A stretch of DNA of 64,000 nt from Petrosia ficiformis (lineage: Eukaryota; Porifera; Demospongiae; Haplosclerida; Petrosiidae): NCBI GenBank assembly GCA_947044365.1, contig OX345651.1, forward strand, positions 3,541,926 through 3,605,925, read 5' to 3'. The notes beneath the pieces are model-generated. The model searched no databases. It saw nothing but the letters and a program-made list of their open reading frames with translations, and had not been told where the DNA came from. The translations under genes were made by a program, and so were the position numbers. Shown one piece after another: positions 12,187 through 23,434 of this stretch; the stretch's first letter is position 1; each line of letters starts with the position of its first letter.

Positions 12187-15100
12187 AAGAGAAAAGAGAA
12201 GAAGAAAAGTGGCATTTAAAGATGAAGTAGATATTGAAGACAAGAGAATGAGGCAGTTTGAAGATGGTGATGATAATCACGAAACAGATGATTCAAGAAG
12301 TGAGTTAGCCATGGTAAGGGGTTTCCGGACAAGGAATCTAGGGGTGTGGTTTCCAGACAAGTGATCCGATCTGCAATGTGATGAGAGTTTCTGCGGACAC
12401 CTGTCAGAATTGGTCAGTACCTAAGTTTTCCTGCTCCAGAAACGATATGTCCGGAAACCACACCAGTCCAGAAACCCCCCGATTGAGTCGTTTGGGATCA
12501 CGAGTTGGTACAATCACTATGAATATCATTATCATTCCTAGAAAGGCAGGTTATATAGAGAATTTGACTTGGTACCCTGTTTAATAGCATCCCGTGCCAA
12601 AAACCCTAGAGATCTCATATCCCCTTATAAAATATACTAAATTCCATGATGCTTAGAGGGTTTCATTCGGGATTTTTGTTAAGTTGGGGGAAGAATCAAT
12701 TATCCGAAGTACACTGCTCCTGGGAGGGTCTGGGGTATGCTCTCCCAGCCAGGGTGCTACATACATGTACCCTATGATACCAAGGCGATCGAGTTTTGTG
12801 ATTTTATAGAATTTATATGTTTCCTGTCTGAACTGCCAATGTGGGACTAGACAACATGAAAAGGATCATCAAATAACATTGATAATAAAGGTCATTCACA
12901 ATGACCTAAGAAACATGTTCATAACTTTAGTTTGGAATGACCAACAATCTTTTTACCTACACCATTTTCATATAATTTTCTTTCCTGTTCTATTGTCTCA
13001 ATTCATTACTTCATTATTGAGTTACAGTATAAACCTTAATTACCTTATGACATTAAACTATACACTATGGTACATATAAGTTATTGAGTTACAGTATAAT
13101 CATGTATTAACCTTATGATATTAAACTATACACTATAGTGCATATAAGTTATTGAGTTACAGTATAACCATGTATTAACCTTATAACATTAAACTATATA
13201 CTATAATGACAATGGTGAAAGTAAAAAAATTGTTGGTCCTTCAAAACCAAAGTTATGAACATTTTCTGAGGTCAAGGTGAACGTGAATGACTTTTACCAG
13301 TTCATGCATTGATACATTAGGCTTGTACATGTAGTATCCAGCAAATACATGTATACAGTCCATGTCAATAACAAGTCACCATACAGTAACAATAATTACA
13401 TGTACCTTAGTTCTACTGTCAGTATAGTACAGTAACTACTGTCGTACTACTGTGGTGTTCAATTGACAAGTACATCAATTACTGTCAAAACTACTGTTGA
13501 ACTACTGTAGTGTGGAAATGAAACTACTGAGTAATTACTGTACTGTATGGTGACTTTTTATTGACATATACTGTAGTATTAATAAAAATTAATTTCAATT
13601 TTCTTAGAGTCTCGTTTTAAGGCTAAACACAGCCTTGACAGTGATGAAGAAGATGAGGATGACATTGTACAACAGGAAGGTTTAGGAGATGAGGACTTGG
13701 CAGCTCAGGAAGACACGACCATTGTAAGATTCATGGATAAGGATAAACATTTGAATGGATGTGTATTTGGATATATATATATATATACATGTATAACATT
13801 TTATTACAGTAGCCGTACGTTTTAGTTTAGTTTACTAGAAGTCACTAAAAGGGGTTTCAGTTATAATTATAGTTAACTAAATAACACTAATATATATAGT
13901 ACGCCACTGATCAATGAACTACATAATTGGTACTGTCTGACTGCATGATGATCTTTTCCCAAACTATATATTGATCATTTATTCTCAATGTTTTCACAGT
14001 TTTGGCAATAAAATACTATTATACTTGGCAATAAAGTATTGCATGTTGTTAATGGGTTAATTTCTCCAAATATAGACCTGTTTTGGGTCCTATGTACAGA
14101 ATATAGACCTAGCCACATCAAAGGGATGATGTCACCATCATTCTATATGATTATATATAAACATATACACTAAAATCTGGGGACTTTTAGATAGATAATA
14201 TGGTACTAAGTGCTTTTTTGTGTTGTATCTTTGTGTAAATGTGTGATAGTGTTGTTTTAGTTAACTAATACTAAATCTAATGAAACTAAAACAACACTAA
14301 TGTGTGAGTCGTGAAAACCAAACCTTTAGTAACCCAAGAAAGTTTGAGAAACCAGGCATACTATAACTGTAACAACATGGTTCTTTAAAGTGAACATACT
14401 AAAACACATGTACATTTATGTATTATAGAGCTGGGCAATAGTGAAATTTTCAACTATCATGGTATCTAATAGATGATACTTGAACGACAGTGAATACTAT
14501 CATGATAGTGAAACTACATGTAATATTTGGATACTGATTCTGAGCATTTTCCACCTGTGGCAGAGAAACTAAGTACTCCCATACATCACTATTAGAACCC
14601 TCTAACAGAAAAACCTCCAGCTCTTTGTCAAGATCAATCTCATCAGATCTTGCCATCTTCGCATGTTTTTCATGTAGTTGTGCATATGTTGAGGCAATAT
14701 TGAATACACATGCCTGTAACCATATGTCCACTATCACAATAGTAGTTTTTAATTATCACTGTCCTGATAGTAACACTGACGATAGCGAGTCACACTATCG
14801 CTACTATCTATCGCCCAATCCTAGTGTGTAAGGATGTGAATGGATTCCATTGTTTTAGATGCTTGATGGTGATATCAAAGTAACTCCTTTCAATCTAGAA
14901 GAAGAAATGGACGAAGGGTGAGTCTAACTAAAGTTACACTTTTGATGTCATATATACGATTGACACTACCTTTAACTTGAATATCTTAAGTATGTACTTA
15001 CTAGCATTCTGATTTTATGTTCGGAACTACACTATGGTGTGGAAACAGTCAGTTATGTAGGATGTTTTCTGATAAATATAGCGAATGTCAATTGTATACA

Positions 15101-18100
15101 TACATGTACATGTACATGTAGTACATTTACATGTATGTATATGGGGAGCATGACAAGAGTGGTGATAACAGATCCAAATATCTGGCCGTAGGCTTTACAC
15201 CTGTGGAGATACAATTCGATATTTATATCATGTACATGCAGAGTTTTTGATAAGCTCATATGGCACACCATTGGCCCAAAGAGCTTCTTATTTGGCACTG
15301 CACAGTTCTCTCTTTGGGCTAGATGGCACAGTTAATTATGATTATATTGTCACTAACAGTGTTAATTCTTTGTTGTACTGTTAGTCTTTTGCTCAATATG
15401 TATTCCCAATGACACACACACTAACCATTTTTGAGCCAATTTAGCCCATGCTTCAAAACTTATCAAAAACTCTGTGTACATGTATGTATATCACTGCCTC
15501 CAACTAGACATTACTCATTTCAGTATAATAGCTATAATCTTCAGTTTTTTTATGAAATTTTCCAAAGAAAAATGAATAACATATGCATTCAGTACAGCTG
15601 GTCCTTTTCGATTTAGTTGAAAGTTTAGTCTTCTTTCTGGCAGGTACACTGACATCAGTATCACTAACTGTAACACTACTAGCTGTAGACTCACTACTAC
15701 AGGCTTTTCTAGATGCTGAACTACTAACGAAAGACACTTCATGTTTTTAGTCAGAGCATGCACTTTCCATACTTTTAATGTAATTTTCCATAATCTGCAT
15801 TATTATCTGTTAGATTTCATATAAATACAGAAACATCTATGTACGTGTAGTTGGAGGCACTGGTATATAGTATATAGTATAGCAGCATACATGTGTTGGA
15901 AATGATGATATATTAATAGTGTCCATCAGATGAGAGTACATGATAGTGCAACTACAGTGGGACAGTGAGAACCTCTTTATAATGGACACCTTGGAAGTAT
16001 CCTTTAAATGGAAGTGTTCTTTATTTAGGTCATTTAATACACAAATGCTTTTAATAAAACAACAACTAATGACTAACTATACAGTATACATGTAACCTCT
16101 GTCCTCTGATAAAAGGACACTCTGAAGAATACCTCCATACTAAGGACACCATGCAATACACTTGTGTAGTAAAAATGACCTCTAAATAAAGGACACTTCC
16201 ACTAGTCACAAGACGTCCTTTATAAAGAGGTTCCATAATAGATACACACTATTTGGGATTACATCAGTATAATGATCAATCTCTTGTCTGTTACAACCTC
16301 TTTATAAAGAACACCTTGGGACTAGTGAAAGTGTCCTTTAAATGATTCAGAGGTCATAAATGTATTTTATTGCAATTTTGTTTTTAATACTTTGCTGTTA
16401 TTTAGATATTTTGATTCCCATGGTAACTATTATCGTAAAGATGATTCTGATGTTCGTGATAACTGGTTGGATGATCTAGACATGATAAAAGTGAGTGTAC
16501 TTCAAATATAAACACCTGTCCATAGCCATGATAAAGACACACTTATAGCCGGTTACCATGATGTTATATTTAAAAATTTGGAAGTTATAAACCAGTTTAT
16601 AACTTCCCAGTTTCAGGCAGATGCTGGAACTATGGTAATAGTATCACATTAGAGTACAAATCATTTATAGAATGAATGCTCACACAGTCTAAATAATTCC
16701 ATGCACTTGATGAAATATAGAAATTCAGTAATATCTAAGATGAGTTAGTACCTAGACTCCAAAAACTATTACATTTTGTCAACCACTTCAACAGAAAGGC
16801 CATTATATAATTTTGACTATGAATACAGTTTATGGTTAGAAAGTCCATTAAGATTGTATTTACACACAGAGTGTGAGCAAGGAGTCCTAATTGTTGAACC
16901 CCATGAAAATGTGGTCCAGTCTTGAGGTGGCTAGACCACACTTACATTGTATATCCTTATACCTCTATATGTTACTCTATAAGGCAGTTTAGTTTTGAGT
17001 GTTAAACTCCATGTAAGTGTGGACCGTGTGGTCTAACCGAAAAGCCTCGGAGTGGACAGACCACACTTACATGTACATGCAGTTTAGCACATTATTATGC
17101 CAGTACATGTTACACTATAAGACAGATTAGGTTATGTTAAACCCCATGTAAATGTGGTCTAACCGAAGAGCCTCGGAGTGGACAGATCACACTTACATGC
17201 AGTTTAACACATTATTATGCCAGTACATGTTACACTATAAGACAGATTAGGTTATGTTAAACCCCATGTAAATGTGGTCTAACCGAAGAGCCTCGGAGTG
17301 GACAGACCACACTTACATGCAGTTATTATGCCAGTACATGTTACACTATAAGACAGATTAGGTTATGTTAAACCCCATGTAAGTGTCGTCTAACCGAAGA
17401 GCCTCAGAGTGGACAGACCACACTTACATGCAGTTTAACACATTATTATGCCAGTACATGTTACACTATAAGACAGATTAGGTTATGTTAAACCCCATGT
17501 AAGTGTCGTCTAACCGAAGAGCCTCAGAGTGGACAGACCACACTTACATGCAGTTTAACACATTATTATGCCAGTACATGTTACACTATAAGACAGATTA
17601 GGTTATGTCAAACCCCATGTACATGTAAGTGTGGTCCATCCACTCTGAAGCAAAGCCAAGAACTGGCTAGACCACACTTGCATGGGTTTTGGAGTTTATA
17701 AAGAATAGACTACATCTAGTTGCCATAGCAATGGAGTCTAACATATATGCCAATATGTGTTAAACAGTTTAAGTTCCACTGTTATTGTGGGATTTGACTG
17801 CTTGCTTTGATTGTAAGGTACAAGTAATACAAACTGAAAAGAAATCATCTTGTTGATATTGTTTCTCCTCTACATATACAAATCAAAATTTAATCCAACA
17901 GACCGAATCAGTAGGTATTTGTCATTTCTTATTCTTTAGCATATACCTTCAGAAGTGTTTGTTTATTAATGTGTCCTGATTAATTTAACTTCAAGAAATA
18001 TTTTTCAGCAGAATAATTTTGATCAATAACTTACCAGTGATGTCCAGATTTGCCTTCAAAGAGTTAGATTACTTTGATATTGATTGAACCCTAACCACAA

Positions 18101-21100
18101 GGAAACCCTAGACCTTCATGAGATTTTGAAGGCAAATTTGGACATTATACTAACTTACCTGTACAGTACTTGTGTACCTTTAAAATTAACATTATTCCAT
18201 TATTTGGCACAGAAAGCCGGCATCTTGGAAGATTAATGCTAGCTCTTCCTGAATATCATTAGCTTCTTAAACAATGTGGTGAAATCCTTACCTTTAAAAT
18301 ATTTACCCATTTAGCCATTCTGTACAGTAAGGCAACTAGAGTCTGTTCACATACATGTACATGATGACCTCAAAATTAGGATTTGATCACATTATATGTA
18401 TAGTTTAATGTCATAAGGTTAATACATGATTATATGATAACTCAATAATGAAGCAATGGATTGAAATTTGACATACACAAAAAAAAACAGGAAGGATAAT
18501 TATATGAAATGGTGCAGGTAAAAAGATTGTTGGTCCATTCAAACTAAAGTTATGAACACTTTTCTGAGGTCATGGTGAACGTGAATGACCTTTACTGTGA
18601 ATGTGAAAGTCAGTTGCTTTGATTAGATATTAACAACAATGGATTAAATGCTTACCTTTAAACTATAATGTATCACTAATTATCTGAGGTCATGTGATTG
18701 TGATTGACCTTTATTTATTCTTGTTATAGATACAAGAACAGAGTGAATGGAACAGAGGAAAGAAAATAACAGATGATGATGAGATTGAAGATGAAAAAGA
18801 GATTGATAAACTGAAAGTTTATAGACAAATTCTTGAAATTCTCAAACCAGGGGAAACTTTATTGAAAGTAAATAATATATCTATAGTACATGTATTTCTA
18901 AACTAACCTTAGTACAGTAGAACCTCTGATAAAGGACACTCTGGACACTTCCATACTAAGGACACTTATCTTTGTCCCAATACAATACATTTATGTACCT
19001 CTAAATAAAGGATACCTTCATTTAAAGGACTCTTCCACTAGTCCCAAGGTGTCTTTTCCACTATAATTATTATTCCATACTAAGGACACTTTTCTGTGTC
19101 CCAATACAATACATTTATGTATTAAATGACCTCTAAATAAAGGACAGCTTCATTTAAGGACACTTCCACTAGTCCCAAAGTGTCCTTTCCACTATATTAT
19201 TCCATACTAAAGACACTTGTATACAATACATTTATGTATTAAATATCCTCTAAAAAGAACATAAAAGAGCATGTAGGGATCAAAACCGAAAAAGCACAGA
19301 AACAAGATTGGAATGGTACCTTAATTAGCAACAGAATTAATTAACTATTTCCACATAACAACCCTACATAAGTATAGCTTCTTTGTGCTTTGTTTTACAC
19401 AGACTTAGCCTTGTATATATTTGCTAATTGACACTAGTCCTATGGTGTCCTTTGACTCCTTGGCACTTGTTTACTAAGCCTTTGTCCTAATAAAATACAT
19501 TTGCATTTTCTGTATAAGGACATCTCCAAACCAAGGTGTCCTTTAAAAAGGGGTCAACAATTATCTTGGTAGTTGAATTCATGATTCTACCTCCAGGCTG
19601 TGAAACGACTTGGTAGTAAGAGTAGCATGTCCGCAAGTGAGAGATGGAGGAAGCAGAAAACTAAAAAAGGGAATGAAACTGAGATGAAAGAAATGGACAA
19701 AGATGTAAGGATATCTAGTTTAGTTGCCTTTTAGTGAATACTATTAGTGAACTAAACTATGAGCAGTAACTACATATATAACTAACTAAAAACTAAAATA
19801 ACCAAAACAGATCCTTTTAGTTACATGTACACTGAATCCATTTTAGTTGAAGCCAGATCTACAAATGCTTTGTGATCTTGCTTGTGAATGGCATTTCAAT
19901 GGATGGCTATCGAGGCAATTCTTGCTTGGTTCGCGTCACCCCTTTGATGATTTTCATCTGTTAGTAGTAATAAAACTCTTAGACTAGCTATAACTAATCA
20001 TATTAAAACAATATTAATAATTGTATCTTGACATGTTTTTCTTTTCCATTCACTTGTTGTGAACTCTGCCAGGTATCTGGAGACAAAGATTTACTGGAAA
20101 GACTAACTGGCTTTGCAGATCAACTAGTGGATGGTGGAGACTACAGTATCCTATAGATACTATACAGTGTGGGAATAAGCCTACAATACCTGGAGTTTTA
20201 TTCAGCGTCCAATGACAGGGTATCATACAAGATTTTTTTGTTGGAGAGGAAAAAATTGATTATGTGAACATAGTCAACATACTGCTCGTTGGAAGGTCTG
20301 GGGTCTTTGTATTCGTAGCTGATTATTAACAAAAAGAAATGACTAATTGTTATTACTGCTATCATGATAGCAGTATTAAAATTTGGGAATTTTGTGAGGG
20401 GAAACTTGCTGTTGAAGGCAGCCCCCCTATATGAAACCCTGAACGCAAATGGCAAAATCCTAGGCTAATTTTGGTGCTCCAAAAGCATTGGATTACAACT
20501 TATTTTCTCAGTAATACTCATTTCAAATGCTATAAAGTTTGATTTAATAAAGTTGAAGGCAGCCCCCCTATATGAAACTCTGAATGCGATGCTCACCAAT
20601 GGCAAAATCCTAGGCTAATTTTGGAGCTCCAAGAGCATTGGCTTATTTCTCAGTAATACTCATTTCATGAAGTTTGATTTAATAAACTCAATGTTATCTC
20701 TTTAAGTCTTGAGTTTTAAGGTGTATATGAAGACACGTATGAGAAGATAAAATATAAAATTGATAAAGAAGAAAAGGCAAGAGGTGAGAATTAATTAATG
20801 AATAATCATTATTAAATCAACATTTTCTCATTGCGATAATATTCGTAGACCAAAATCATGTGATACGATTATAGCAATGCAATAGTATCACATTGTTTGT
20901 AATTATTACTCAACAATAGTGATGGGCGATACCACAATTTTGATTTCGATACGATTCCGATTACTTTTCTTCCCAGTATCGATGGTATCGAGTACGATAC
21001 CGAGTTATAAAGAGTGCGCATGCGCACGTAGTAATACTTTGGGGCGTGGCAAGCCAAGGCCTTTGCAATTTGATTGTGTGCCACCATGACGGTGTTTTAA

Positions 21101-22324
21101 TTATTACTGCAATCTTCATAACCTGTTTTAATTTTAAAATTTTAAATTTTTTAAATTTTAAGTCATTTTTAATTAACGCAGCGCGCTTTTAGAATAATAA
21201 TTATTAAGTAATATTAACGTTAAGTGGGTGTGGTCTTTGGTATCGACTGTGTTCGGTTCTGATTCCTGTACTCGGTGCCATTACATCTGCTCCTGGAATC
21301 GAAGTATCGAGTACTTGAGTATCGGTATCGCCCATCACTACTCAACAATAGTATTATGTTTCCAATATCCCAATATTCCAAATAAGGTAATGATAATTAT
21401 GGAAGTTATCGTGAGATGAACTGATATTTATTGTACTTTACACATGTAATAACAGGGCCTCATGAATCATGAAAATTCATTTCATTTCCAGAACCTGTTG
21501 ATATGTTTTCAGATGAACCCACTGTTTCAACTAATACTGTGTCATCGACCTCCTCTGAGCATTCTCCTCCGAATTTGATATCAAATGAAGTGAAGTGGGA
21601 GTATAGATGGGAGAACAAAGATGAAGCAGAGTTACATGGTCCCTTCACAAGTACCCAAATGTTAGAATGGAAGGATAATGGGTTAGTAATATATTATCAC
21701 TATTTCAATAAGTATTTTCCTATCTGGCTCAAAATAGCTCTTAAGTTGTATTTATCCCTTGTTCTGGTTTTATTGTTTAGCCTCATACCCAAGTTCTTAA
21801 GCCTTGTACCAAAGCTCTTACAAGGGGGAGTTTCTTCATGTAGCAGTCACTACCATGGTAACAAAACCACAACCCATCCACTAACTAAATAGTAATGTAT
21901 GATGACTGCTAAATGAAGAAGCACCCTTTACGATGGCAGCTTAAGAGCTTAGATGTGAGTCTAAATTGTATTTATACAGTGTTTCCCACAGGATAAATAT
22001 TAAAGGTGGGGGAGTGCATCGGTGGTTCATGTTATTTGGTCAACAATGTTCAATCAGTGTTATAAAACAGTGTTTTTTAGCATAAAAAAAGGTGGGGGAG
22101 CACCATATGGTACCACCCTTTGGGGGAAACATTGATTCTTTAGTATCATCCCAATCTTGTTTGTCTACTTTTGATATCCCTCTGCAGTGTTCTTAAAATA
22201 AATTATATTGTTTTTTTATTCTTATTTCAGTTACTTTCCTGAAGGTGTGTGGGTCAGAAAAACAGGCATACCTGATGCACTATTCTACAACTCCAAAAGA
22301 GTAGACTTTGATTTATATACATAA
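12179..22324 (+). CDS. CD2BP2: CD2 antigen cytoplasmic tail-binding protein 2 (U5 snRNP 52K), GYF domain
   Basis: Orthologue of the U5 snRNP component CD2BP2/U5-52K, which binds proline-rich ligands and acts during nuclear tri-snRNP assembly. Coding exons: 12179-12313, 13610-13723, 14859-14917, 16406-16490, 18730-18867, 19597-19704, 20073-20145, 20721-20783, 21492-21681, 22231-22324; 352 aa (human about 341). Phases agree at every junction. N-terminal marks: basic start [11 protein letters not shown], then [14 protein letters not shown] and ITPFNLQEE-like [13 protein letters not shown]. The C-terminal GYF domain keeps all signature residues: W294-x-Y296, GPF 308-310, M315, W318, GYF 322-324. 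The last intron splits the GYF glycine codon. The start ATG has no in-frame upstream ATG before a stop. Introns carry MITEs, a 120-bp minisatellite (intron 4), a 140-bp tandem duplication (intron 7) and a clean hAT MITE (intron 8). The exon 2 acceptor could shift by 2 nt. Confidence 0.94.
12318..12478. repeat. Inverted repeat in CD2BP2 intron 1
   Basis: GGGGTTTCCGGACAAG and GTGTGGTTTCCAGACAAG on the left face TGTCCGGAAACCACACCAGT and CCAGAAACCCCCC on the right. It starts 5 nt after the exon 1 donor and looks like a short non-autonomous element. Confidence 0.55.
12888..13295. mobile_element. MITE family A copy with internal triplication
   Basis: Lies in CD2BP2 intron 1. The internal segment GTTATTGAGTTACAGTATAA to ACACTATAGTACATATAA occurs three times in tandem (about 13012, 13081 and 13149), making the element longer than its relatives. 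Confidence 0.75.
13352..13575. mobile_element. MITE family C copy
   Basis: Ends CATGTCAATAACAAGTCACC and GGTGACTTTTTATTGACATA are inverted; the inner text is built from ACTACTGT/ACAGTAGT words. Copies: 24751-24949, 31204-31417, 39418-39587, 55443-55670. Confidence 0.8.
14426..14823. mobile_element. hAT-type MITE in CD2BP2 intron 2
   Basis: Ends TAGAGCTGGGCAATAGT and ATCTATCGCCCAATCCTA are inverted and belong to the 515-843 family. The target duplication is not clear. Small open frames inside are not host genes. Confidence 0.6.
15032..15225. mobile_element. MITE family N copy
   Basis: Starts ATGGTGTGGAAACAGTCAGT and ends near GGCTTTACACCTGTGG, the inverted ends of the GGGTGTGGAAACAG family. 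Copies: 10737-10886, 25175-25415, 57026-57213. It lies in CD2BP2 intron 3. Confidence 0.55.
15239..15474. mobile_element. MITE family B copy
   Basis: Best-preserved copy: CAGAGTTTTTGATAAGCTC at left, CTTATCAAAAACTCTG at right, about 236 bp, in CD2BP2 intron 3. Confidence 0.75.
15950..16350. mobile_element. GAACCTCTTTATAA/GGACAC repeat cluster
   Basis: GAGAACCTCTTTATAATGGA near 15970 and inverted CTTTATAAAGAGGTTCC near 16220, with many AAGGACAC words. The ends resemble those of pogo/Tigger-like mariner elements (inference). A similar cluster is at 18913-19560 and a short piece at 29125-29155. Confidence 0.5.
16975..17640. repeat. About 120-bp minisatellite in CD2BP2 intron 4
   Basis: Five units with spacing 110-120 bp, each with ACCGAAGAGCCTCGGAGTGG, GACCACACTTACATG and TTACACTATAAGACAGATTA. 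Each unit also contains the inverted pair CATGTAAGTGTGGTC / GACCACACTTACATG, so single strands could form hairpins. Confidence 0.92.
18333..18592. mobile_element. MITE family A copy
   Basis: In CD2BP2 intron 4, about 140 nt before exon 5. Left GTTCACATACATGTACATGA, right GAGGTCATGGTGAACGTGAA. Confidence 0.7.
18913..19560. repeat. GGACAC-rich repeat cluster in CD2BP2 intron 5
   Basis: Three tandem-like blocks with AAAGGACACTTCCACTAGTCC and CCATACTAAGGACACTT. The start AGTAGAACCTCTGATAAAGG resembles a mariner-type end. A partial family E piece (19262-19385, ATGTAGGGATCAAAACCG) is embedded. Confidence 0.6.
20146..20720 (+). other. CD2BP2 intron 7, possible U12-type GT-AG intron
   Basis: The 5' splice site reads GTATCCTAT, 8 of 9 matches to the U12 consensus. 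The 3' region holds CTCTTTAAG, a partial match to the U12 branch site, 15 nt before the acceptor. It contains a tandem duplication of about 140 bp (20413-20553 and 20554-20690, GAAGGCAGCCCCCCTATATG). The branch match is imperfect, so the class is uncertain. Confidence 0.4.
20917..21340. mobile_element. hAT-type MITE with perfect 8-bp target duplication
   Basis: 424 bp in CD2BP2 intron 8. Ends TAGTGATGGGCGATACC and GGTATCGCCCATCACTA are perfect inverted repeats, flanked by CTCAACAA at 20909-20916 and 21341-21348. Interior has no transposase. Confidence 0.9.
21778..21966. mobile_element. MITE family J copy
   Basis: TTTAGCCTCATACCCAAG at left, AAGAGCTTAGATGTGAGTCT at right. It is a shorter relative of 31859-32224 and lies in CD2BP2 intron 9. 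Confidence 0.55.
21976..22136. mobile_element. CAGTGTTTCCC repeat (family K)
   Basis: CAGTGTTTCCCACAGGATAA opens and GGGGGAAACATTG closes an inverted-end element with two GGTGGGGGAG blocks. A reverse-oriented copy lies at 33325-33475 in a P3H intron. Confidence 0.65.
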
Positions 22325-22415
22325 AATTATGTTTATAAAGGATGAATGGTTTAATACAAGTCACATGACTGTGTTCAACAAATCTTTTTTTAATGACAAA
22401 TTGCAAACCCCACTC

Positions 22416-22421
22416 AATAAA
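22416..22421 (+). terminator. Poly(A) signal of CD2BP2
   Basis: AATAAA 92 nt after the CD2BP2 stop codon, the first on this strand. Confidence 0.55.
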
Positions 22422-22499
22422 GCATGTTAATACCAGCCAAGAAGCTATAGTAATAAACTTAATTTAGTCTTTGGTAATGGGTCCTAATGGTAAAAACCA

Positions 22500-22925
22500 A
22501 CTTGTAGCAGCAGTGACCAAGGAATGTATCGTATCCCATGGTAACATTGATTCAACTTGTGATGTAATGTATCCCATGGTAACACTGATCCAACTTGTAA
22601 AAACAGTGATGTAATGTATACCATATGATAACACTGATCCAACTGTAATGCATACCATGATAAAAATATTGAGTCAACCTTCAGCATGTCACCAGACTGT
22701 GACCAGAGGACAGAGAAATGTAATGCATACCGTGATAAAGATATTGAGCAATACATTCTCTAAGTTAGCAAATGACAGAGAAATGTAATGTACACCATGA
22801 TAAAGATATCGAGTCAAACTTCAGCATGTTAGCAGAGGACAGAGAAATGTAATGTATCATGATGAAGATATTGAGCAATACATTCTAAACTTCACCATGT
22901 TAGCAAATGACAGGAAGTTCAAGAG
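22500..22925. repeat. Imperfect tandem repeats after CD2BP2
   Basis: Diverged units of TGTAATGTATCCCATGGTAA with ACACTGATCCAACTTG, then units with GACAGAGAAATGTAATG and GATAAAGATATTGAG. No coding meaning. Confidence 0.75.
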
Positions 22926-23434
22926 GTAATCAATATTCTCTTTACTAATAAAATATAATATAACCATACTTGATACAAATTAAATAATAACAATATCAAG
23001 ATATTATCCATGGTAAAAAAAAAAAGCAAAATTTAATTTCGAATGATAAATAATTCATTCATTAGCACACAAGTGATCCGGGAAAAAATTTCACAGGATG
23101 AAACGAAAATAACAAATTTGAATGAGATATTAATAAGCTATTATAATACACAATTAAAAACAAAATCACACATGCTAGACATCATTTAATCATTCAGCTC
23201 ATCTTTGAATAAACAAAGATACGCCATACAATCAACTGAAATCAAAACATACTTTACTAGTCGAACATGATGTGGAACCCTTAGTAACAGGGGGATAATA
23301 ATTGAAGGTTAGGAGAAGCTATCCTCTACATAAAACGCAAAGATAAAATCCACATGTATTACATGTTTTGAAAGAAGAAACAGGGAAATTTAAAATAGCA
23401 TTTTTGTTTCTTATTAACAGCTTTTGTTACATCC

